From NCBI GenBank assembly GCA_038049695.1, contig CP142457.1, positions 62,678,501 to 62,742,500 on the forward strand: a DNA stretch of 64,000 bases. The letters run 5' to 3'. The position numbers and the translations under genes were made by a program. This document shows positions 57,618 through 64,000 of this stretch, one piece after another. Under the pieces are notes generated by a model that worked only from the letters and a program-made list of their open reading frames with translations, was not told where the DNA came from and did no database searches. Origin of the DNA: Cinnamomum chago. Taxonomy: Eukaryota > Streptophyta > Magnoliopsida > Laurales > Lauraceae. Each line of letters begins with the position of its first letter. Position 1 is the stretch's first letter.

Positions 57618-60600
57618 TTCCTGGTGCAGAACAGAGATGCATTCGCCTGGACACCTCAGGAGATGCCTGGCGTCGACCCCGAGGTAATGTGTCACAGACT
57701 GAATGTTGACCCTAACCACAAACCTGTGATGCAGAAAGCACGGAGGACTGGGGTCCCGCAGACCGAAGCCGTCGTCGAGGAAGTGGACAAGCTGCTTCAG
57801 GCAGGCGCTATCCGAGAAGTTCAATACCCGAAGTGGCTAGCCAATCCGGTGGTCGTCAAGAAGAAGACTGGCAAGTGGAGGGTGTGCGTCGATTTTACCG
57901 ACCTCAACAAGGCCTGTCCCAAGGATAGCTTTCCCCTACCAAAGATTGACCAGTTGATCGACGCCACGGCCGGGCACGACAGAATGAGCTTCCTTGATGC
58001 CTACCGCGGCTATCACCAGATTCCACTGTTTGGGCCAGACGAAGAGAAGACAGCCTTCATCACGCCCAGAGGAACCTATTGCTATAAGGTGATGCCGTTT
58101 GGGCTGAAGAATGCAGGAGCCACCTACCAGAGACTCGTCACCAAGATGTTCCACGCTCAGCTCGGCAAAACCGTAGAGGTTTATATCGACGACATGGTGG
58201 TCAAATCCAAGCAGACGCGGGATCATCTATCAGACTTGGCCGAGGTCTTCGCTACTCTGAAGAAATTCCGGCTGAAGCTTAACGCCTCGAAGTGCGCCTT
58301 CGGCGTTGGCTCCGGCAAGTTTTTGGGCAGCTTGGACCCAGATCAGATCTCGGCTATCCTCAGAGTGCAGAGTCCCACTTCGGCGAAGGAGGTTCAGAAG
58401 CTTACAGGGATGGCCGCGGCACTGAATCGCTTCATCAGCAAATCTTCAGATAAGTGCCGACCTTTCTTTCAGCTTCTTAGAAAAAATTCTAAATTTCAAT
58501 GGACTCTAGAATGTGACCACGCCTTGCAGCAGCTCAAGGCTTACCTTTCATCACCACCACTGTTGTCAACCCCGACCCACGGGGAGACCCTGTATTTATA
58601 TTTGGCGGTCTCGGCTCATGCGGTCAGCTCAGTCCTCATCCGAGAAGAGGACAAGGTTCAAAAACCAGTGTATTATACGAGCAAGACCCTTATTGATGCC
58701 GAGACCCGGTATCTGCCTCTGGAGAAGCTCGCCTTGGCGCTCGTTAGCGCCTCGCGAAAGCTCTCCCATTACTTTCAAACCCATTCTATTATGGTTGTTA
58801 CGGAGCACCCACTCCAATCTGTTTTCAAGAAGGCCGACTTTTCAGGAAGAATCTCCCGATGGGCTGTCGAGCTAGGGCAGTATGAGATTCAATATCAGCC
58901 ACGGACAGCAATAAAAGCCCAGGTTCTGGCAGATTTCCTCGCCGAGTTTGATTCAAGTTCGGCACCAACCCCGCTCGGCACCGAACTGGGGGGTGAGGAG
59001 CATGGGGCTCCCACAAGTTCTGAACAATCACCATCTCAAGCCGAGACCCCAGTTTGGAAAATCTTCGTCGACGGATCTTCCACCTCGAGAAGAGCCGGAG
59101 CAGGAGTTGTTCTCCAATCGCCGGAAGGACTGGTCATAGAGCAAGCTCTGACACTGGACTTCAAGGCGTCAAACAATGAAGCTGAGTACGAAGCCCTTTT
59201 AGCCGGACTTAACAGTGCCAATATCCTCGGAGCTCAACAGCTGGTGGTCTTCAGTGATTCACAGTTGGTGACAAACCAGCTGACTGGAGATTATCAGGCT
59301 CGCGACGACCGGATGGCCGCGTACTTGGCCCTGGCAAAGAAGCTGCTGGCACAGTTTCAGTCAGCCGAAGTCAGGCAGATCGGCAGAGAAGCGAACTCTC
59401 ACGCAGACGCCTTGGCTAACTTGGCCAGCGCTGTTGAGGCAGGAAGAAAGAGGAGCATCGAAGTCGGATCGCTAGCTGTACCCAGCATTGAGCTCCGTTC
59501 ACCTCGGGAAGTGTTATGTATTGGTCTCGGCCCGAGCTGGATGGACCCCATCATCACCTACCTTAAGGACGACAAGCTTCCCGAGGACAGTGGCGAGGCC
59601 CACCGGGTCAAATTCAAGGCAGCCCGGTTTTGGCTATCTCCCGAGGTCAAGCTCTACAGGAAATCGTTCTCGGGACCCTACCTCCAGTGCGTCCATCCGA
59701 GTAAGGTCGAGGACCTCCTCTTCGAGATACACGAAGGAATCTGCGGAAGCCATATCGGAGGAAGATCTCTGGCCTATCGAGCCATCAGCCAGGGTTACTG
59801 GTGGCCGTACATGCAGAAAGACGCACAGGTATACGCGAAGAAGTGCGAGAAGTGCCAGAAGTTCTCCCACTCCCTCCATCAGCCAGCGCAGGATCTCAGC
59901 CCGCTCTCTAGCCCGTGGCCATTCGCTCAGTGGGGGCTCGACATTGTGGGACCGCTCCACCGAACTCCGGGGAATAAGAGATGGCTTATTGTGGCAACAG
60001 ATTACTTCACCAAATGGATTGAAGCGGAACCACTTTCATCCATCACAGAGCGGGACTCCAAGAATTTTGTATGGAAGAATGTGATCACAAGGTTCGGCAT
60101 TCCTAGAGCGTTGGTCTCGGACAATGGAACTCAGTTTGACTCCAAGCTCTTCAAGACCTTCTGCCAGGAGCTCGGCATCAGAAACCATTACTCCACGCCA
60201 GCTTACCCACAAAGTAACGGCCAGGCCGAGATCTCCAACAAGGTGATCCTCGATGGGCTCAAGAAACGGCTGGACCAAGCGAAGGGGAGATGGGTAGAGG
60301 AGCTTCCAAGCGTCCTATGGGCCTACCGAACCACTCCAAGGCGTTCTACTTCGGCTACCCCCTTCTCGCTCGCCTACGGCATGGAAGCAGTCATCCCTTT
60401 GGAGATCGGCCTCCCCACTCTGAGGACCGAACTCTTTGACCAAGGACAGAACGAGACTAACCTGGCCAGGGAGCTGGATTTGGCAGACGAAAGAAGAGAA
60501 GCGGCGGCAATCAGACTGGCCGTCTACCAGCAGCAGCTAGCCAGGGGCTATAACCAGAACGTCAGAGAAAGGAAGTTCTGCGTGGGGGAACTGGTTCTCA

Positions 60601-60776
60601 AGAAAACGCTCCCAGCCGACAGGGACCCAAATCAGGGCAAGCTGGCGCCGAACTGGCATGGTCCGTTTAAGGTGACTTCTATCGCAGGGCGGTCAGCTTA
60701 TCGGCTCGAAGACATGGAAGGACGGCTGCTACCGAGACCGTGGAACGCTTCACACCTTAAGAAGTTCTATTTTTAG
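57618..60776 (+). CDS. Tat element pol: RT, two RNase H domains, integrase
   Basis: The frame is open from the codon after the TAG to the stop at 60774-60776; numbering here is from the Met at 57624. Reverse transcriptase spans about 38-250 with the catalytic YIDD at 187-190. It appears to lack about ten residues after GKFLG (235), where relatives have a conserved stretch before the NPDQ-like word. A Ty3-type RNase H remnant (about 325-445) has lost its catalytic acids (LAVSAH in place of a D-containing word). A second RNase H of the archaeal type (478-605) keeps its acids: FVDGSS, NNEAEYEA, FSDSQ and HADAL. The integrase has the H-H/C-C zinc finger (703-744) and D773, D833 and E869, which fit DD35E. 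The C-terminus is a GPF-type module. Expression needs readthrough or reinitiation because of the TAG. Confidence 0.92.
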   Translation, partial: FLVQNRDAFAWTPQEMPGVDPEVMCHRLNVDPNHKPVMQKARRTGVPQTEAVVEEVDKLLQAGAIREVQYPKWLANPVVVKKKTGKWRVCVDFTDLNKACPKDSFPLPKIDQLIDATAGHDRMSFLDAYRGYHQIPLFGPDEEKTAFITPRGTYCYKVMPFGLKNAGATYQRLVTKMFHAQLGKTVEVYIDDMVVKSKQTRDHLSDLAEVFATLKKFRLKLNASKCAFGVGSGKFLGSLDPDQISAILRVQSPTSAKEVQKLTGMAAALNRFISKSSDKCRPFFQLLRKNSKFQWTLECDHALQQLKAYLSSPPLLSTPTHGETLYLYLAVSAHAVSSVLIREEDKVQKPVYYTSKTLIDAETRYLPLEKLALALVSASRKLSHYFQTHSIMVVTEHPLQSVFKKADFSGRISRWAVELGQYEIQYQPRTAIKAQVLADFLAEFDSSSAPTPLGTELGGEEHGAPTSSEQSPSQAETPVWKIFVDGSSTSRRAGAGVVLQSPEGLVIEQALTLDFKASNNEAEYEALLAGLNSANILGAQQLVVFSDSQLVTNQLTGDYQARDDRMAAYLALAKKLLAQFQSAEVRQIGREANSHADALANLASAVEAGRKRSIEVGSLAVPSIELRSPREVLCIGLGPSWMDPIITYLKDDKLPEDSGEAHRVKFKAARFWLSPEVKLYRKSFSGPYLQCVHPSKVEDLLFEIHEGICGSHIGGRSLAYRAISQGYWWPYMQKDAQVYAKKCEKCQKFSHSLHQPAQDLSPLSSPWPFAQWGLDIVGPLHRTPGNKRWLIVATDYFTKWIEAEPLSSITERDSKNFVWKNVITRFGIPRALVSDNGTQFDSKLFKTFCQELGIRNHYSTPAYPQSNGQAEISNKVILDGLKKRLDQAKGRWVEELPSVLWAYRTTPRRSTSATPFSLAYGMEAVIPLEIGLPTLRTELFDQGQNETNLARELDLADERREAAAIRLAVYQQQLARGYNQNVRERKFCVGELVLKKTLPADRDPNQGKLAPNWHGPFKVTSIAGRSAYRLEDMEGRLLPRPWNASHLKKFYF

Positions 60777-60897
60777 TTTGTGTGCTTGTACAGTGCTTCC
60801 GGATCTAATAAAACTGCGTTTGTTTTGGGGCAAGTTGATGATCAATGACAATGTGACAGCGACTACGGTGCGAAAATGGAAGACCGTCTAAGGTTGA

Positions 60898-61378
60898 CAC
60901 TCAGCCACCTAGACGAGTTGCCGAAGCGGCCCATGTCTAAGGCAGGCACTCAGCCACCTAGACGAGTTGCCGATACGGACCATATCTAAGGCTGGCACTC
61001 AGCCACCTAGATGAGTTTCCGAAAACGGCCCATGTCTAAGGCAGGCACTCAGCCACCTAGACGAGTTGCCGATACGGACCATATCTAAGGCTGGCACTCA
61101 GCCACCTAGATGAGTTTCCGAAAACGGCCCATGTCTAAGGCTGGCACTCAGCCACCTAGACGAGTTGCCGATACGGACCATATCTAAGGCTGGCACTCAG
61201 CCACCTAGATGAGTTTCCGAAAACGGCCCATGTCTAAGGCTGGCACTCAGCCACCTAGACGAGTTGCCGATACGGCCCATGTCTAAGGTTGGCACTCAGC
61301 CACCTAGACGAGTTGCCGATACGGCCCATGTCTAAGGCTGGCACTCAGCCACCTAGATCTGCCGATACGGCATCATTC
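60898..61378 (+). repeat. Ten-copy 49-bp tandem repeat after pol
   Basis: CACTCAGCCACCTAGA starts at about 60898, 60948, 60996, 61046, 61094, 61144, 61193, 61243, 61291 and 61340. Two unit types alternate from copy 2 to copy 7: one with GACGAGTTGCCGATACGGAC, the other with GATGAGTTTCCGAAAACGGC. The real unit of amplification there is therefore a dimer of about 98 bp. The last copy is cut short. Arrays at this place are known in Tat/Ogre-type elements. Confidence 0.92.
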
Positions 61379-61718
61379 GATGATGGTACCCAGTCTTATC
61401 GATGCCTTAGGAGGTCAGATGCGATTCTCTGGTTTCGCCGAAACAAAAGAGGCCTCCAAGAAATCAGAGCACTCACAGGGAACCCTAACCTGGTTGGTCT
61501 GCTCTTGTCCGAACTCACACCCAGATTCATAACACATGGAAAGCGTACAAAGGAAAGCAAATAAAAGCCACACCACACAGGAGACAGATATGAAAAAGGG
61601 CCTTTCATTAATAAATATGATATGTACATTGGAGCTCACATCAAAATCAGTTCGGAACAAAAATTACACCTTTGGCAAAAAAAAAAATAAAAAAAAATAA
61701 AAATAAAAAAATGCAAAG
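61379..61718. other. Spacer between the repeat array and the antisense gene
   Basis: Contains GATGATGGTACCCAG-type unique DNA and an A-rich run (61678-61711) directly after the antisense stop codon. It should hold the 3' end of the antisense transcript. No other gene is seen. Confidence 0.5.
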
Positions 61719-63942
61719 TCAGGTCGACGGCCTCGCTTCTATGTCTTCGATAACGACCACGGCATCGACCTCGGCTTGAGGAGCTTCTTCAACGGGGTCA
61801 GGCGTTGGCTCGGAAGGGACTTCGGCCGAAGTGGCAGGGTTCTCGGCCAGGGCTTCATCTAGGGGCTCCTCTCCGAGCTCGGGGAGATTCTGATATATCG
61901 GATCATCAGCAGGAACCCCCATCTTCTTTAACACGGCCTTGCAGCCGAGTTGGTATAGCTTCGGGCTGAGTGCTGTGATTTGATCAATATAAATTTTCGC
62001 AGCTTCCTCAGTCCCCTCCAGGAAGGCGGCATCGACCTCAGCTTGTTTCGATGCAAGGAGTTCCTCCTTCAATGCAAGGAGTTCCTCCTTCGCCTTCCTT
62101 TCCAGCTCCATCTCGGCCTTGAACCCCGCCGACCTCCTTTCCTCTGCCTGGAACTTCGTTTGCCACTCGAAGCTCTCTGACCTTGCTTTGCAGAGGTCGC
62201 TCGCCACTACATCAGATTGAGCTTTGAGCTCTGCAGTCTTGGCCGCCTCCGCCTTCAGCTCCTCCTTGGCCGCCTTCAGTTCGGCTTCGGCTCCCTGCTT
62301 TTCCTTTGCTAGGCGGGCCAGCCGGTTGTCATCTTCTGTTATTCTGTCAGCGACAATCTGGAGCCTTTGGACAGCCTGCAGCGGAGCAAACGAAAAAAGC
62401 TCAGCATGAAAGCAAGAAATATTTAAAGATAGAAACACCTGTGACCAGGAAAGTCGGGCACTTACAGCGAGGGAGTGCTGTATGGTCCTCATAAGCAGCA
62501 GGGGGGTGTCTTCCGACCTGTGCCTCTCCATGTCCCTGGGGAGTGCACAGGCTCGGCTGAGCGCCGCGATGACACAGTCTATCCCCAGCATTTAGGGGCC
62601 TCCCCTTCCTCAGCTCCATGTCCGGCCTGAACTCGGCCGGCTCAGCACCCGAGGACGTTGCCGCCTGGGGCTCGGAGCGACTCTCCACCAGAGGAACTGC
62701 CGGGGTGGGCACCATGTCCACTGCCCTTTCCCTCGCAGCTCGGGGGGAACTTTGCCGTGGTCGCTCCTCCCGCTCCGGCTCCTTCCCCTTCGCCTTTTTC
62801 CTCGGCCTCTCGCTTTCCGAGACTGGGGGAGGTCGGGCCTCAATTCTAGCAGGGACGATGGTCCCGAAGGAGGGCGAGGCAGTGCGGGTTGCGGCAACCT
62901 TTCTACCGCCGCCGAGGACGGCGTTCGCCAGATTCTTTGGCTGAAACGCGGGCCTGCGCCTCTCCATATCGTCGACTTCGGCCTCGGCACCGGAAGAATA
63001 GTTCTCGACTTCCCTTGTCGGAGAATCTACCTCGGCTCCGGAGGTATAGTCTTCAATATCCCTTAGCGGGATGCCCGCGACAACGGCCAACGTTGTGGAC
63101 GCTCCCGCAACCGAGACGGTCCCGCTGGTTTCTGCTAGATCGGGGGCGAATCTCTCAGGGTTGCCGGATTTCCGTGTATAAGACACGTATCTCGGCTCGT
63201 ACTTCAGGAGAGAGTAGGCAGCTCTTGTGTGGTGGCCGTGGTAGCAATACACCTTGTTCAGCCAAGGTGAGTGCCTTCTCCAGCCGTTCAGCTGGGCTTC
63301 ACGCTTGCGCTGAGAAAGGCCTGCGAAAAACAGCTGAGTTAGAATTCGGCAGCAGAAATAAAACAAAAAAAAAGAAAGGGAAAATCCGAAACCCAAAGGG
63401 GTTAGGTCTTTACTCGGTGGAGTCCCGAAGCGTCGAGGGACTCGGACCCTCCTAGCTACTTCGGTCTCGGTCTCGCCGAACTCCCAGTTTCCCGAGACGA
63501 GCAGACGGTCATCTCCGGCGTATTTATTGGAGTCCTCCAGCGCCGTGACGAGGGGTTGGCACTTCGCCTTGACGCGAAGGTAATAGGTGACCCCGTCCCT
63601 GGTCTTGCAGAGGTCATATATATCCTCTATATCATGGACGCCGAGACTGATGTCTAGAATCCTATTCAGCTCGGCGACGCCCATGATTATTTTATACCCA
63701 TTGGGCATTAGCTGGCAGGGGCTGAGGTTCCAGGTCTCCAAACAAGACCTAAGAAGAGGGTGCAAGGGGAATCTGACCCCACCCTCGATGACGGCTATCA
63801 GAGGGAACGGCATCCAGCCGTTGCGGAAAGCGTAAACAGAAGGGTCGGCTGCCATGATCCGGACCTCGTCCGGGATCATGTAAACTCTCCTAAGGTTAGC
63901 CAGGCCTGACGGGGAATCTATCCAATGGGTGAAAATCCCCAT
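61719..63942 (-). CDS. Spliced antisense gene of the Tat element (with a frameshift)
   Basis: Three exons: 63414-63942, 62466-63320 and 61719-62375. Both introns (93 and 90 bp) have clean GT-AG ends, divide by three and carry no stop, so the unspliced frame also reads through. Exon 1 has a globular N-terminal domain like that of plant 'putative gypsy-type transposon' proteins (for example FPLHPLLRSCLETWNLSPCQ and PNGYKIIMGVAEL). Exon 2 is disordered with a basic nuclear-signal-like RPRKKAKGKEPE. Exon 3 is a long Ala/Glu/Lys coiled coil (about 130 residues) with an acidic Pro-rich tail. The frame changes by one base in exon 2, between about 62466 and 62594: exon 1 and most of exon 2 are in one frame, the end of exon 2 and exon 3 in another. 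It is therefore probably broken in this copy. The gene lies antisense to gag-pol. Its function is unknown. Confidence 0.75.
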
Positions 63943-64000
63943 TTCCGGATCTAAGAAACCCTAGGGGCTAGGTCTGGAATGTAAATGAAGGAGGAGGGAG

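Larger units (their letters stand above)
54132..64000 (+). mobile_element. Ty3/gypsy element, Tat (Retand-like) lineage, 3' end outside window
   Basis: The base composition changes sharply to GC-rich here. In order the element shows a probable LTR, a primer site, gag-protease, pol with two RNase H domains and then integrase, a tandem repeat array, and a spliced gene on the opposite strand. Two RNase H domains with the second one active, repeats after pol, and an antisense gene before the 3' LTR are together typical of Tat elements such as Retand. Nearly 10 kb are visible, and neither the 3' LTR nor the target duplication can be seen. Confidence 0.88.

Noticed and set aside
60898..61378. Regular repeats that might suggest a CRISPR array
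   Set aside because: The units are contiguous with no unique spacers, the host is a plant, and the array sits inside a retroelement.

Overview
This is a stretch of nuclear DNA from a flowering plant. It is AT-rich, has long introns with GT-AG borders, and carries plant-type genes among dense transposable elements. I cannot name the species. Only three host genes are supported, all on the minus strand. They are (1) a small ubiquitin-like-domain protein at 91-1728, whose last exon lies left of the window; (2) a HANABA TARANU-like GATA zinc-finger transcription factor at 5945-7466, in two exons; and (3) a complete eight-exon cytochrome P450 of the CYP88A type (ent-kaurenoic acid oxidase, gibberellin synthesis) at 11880-19091, with 492 codons and every splice junction in phase.

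The middle of the window is a tandem duplication of about 12.4 kb. Copy A runs from about 13389 to 25771 and copy B from about 25772 to 42620. Copy A holds the 5' part of the working P450 gene and its upstream DNA. Copy B has lost about 4.35 kb, including P450 exons 2-4 and most of exon 5. It keeps only a broken exon 1 (26698-26924), and it has been swollen by insertions absent from copy A. These are a 4030-bp solo LTR, a 776-bp LTR-like element at the same ATATG target, a collapsed 1.18-kb copia element and a 4.05-kb copia element that has lost its reverse transcriptase. Copy A in turn has a SINE that copy B lacks.

The region from 42.6 to 54.1 kb shows no host gene. It holds a 1.64-kb MULE with long inverted ends and a 9-bp target duplication, an LTR-like block, three foldback MITEs side by side in TA-rich DNA, a 702-bp hAT element with an 8-bp target duplication, and small tandem repeats. 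Similar small elements lie in the first 11 kb.

From about 54.1 kb to the right edge the DNA becomes GC-rich and is one large Ty3/gypsy element of the Tat (Retand-like) type. In order it has a probable 5' LTR, a primer binding site, gag-protease, pol (reverse transcriptase, degenerate RNase H, second RNase H, integrase), a 49-bp tandem repeat array and a spliced antisense gene. Its 3' LTR is outside the window. A single in-frame TAG separates gag-protease from pol.
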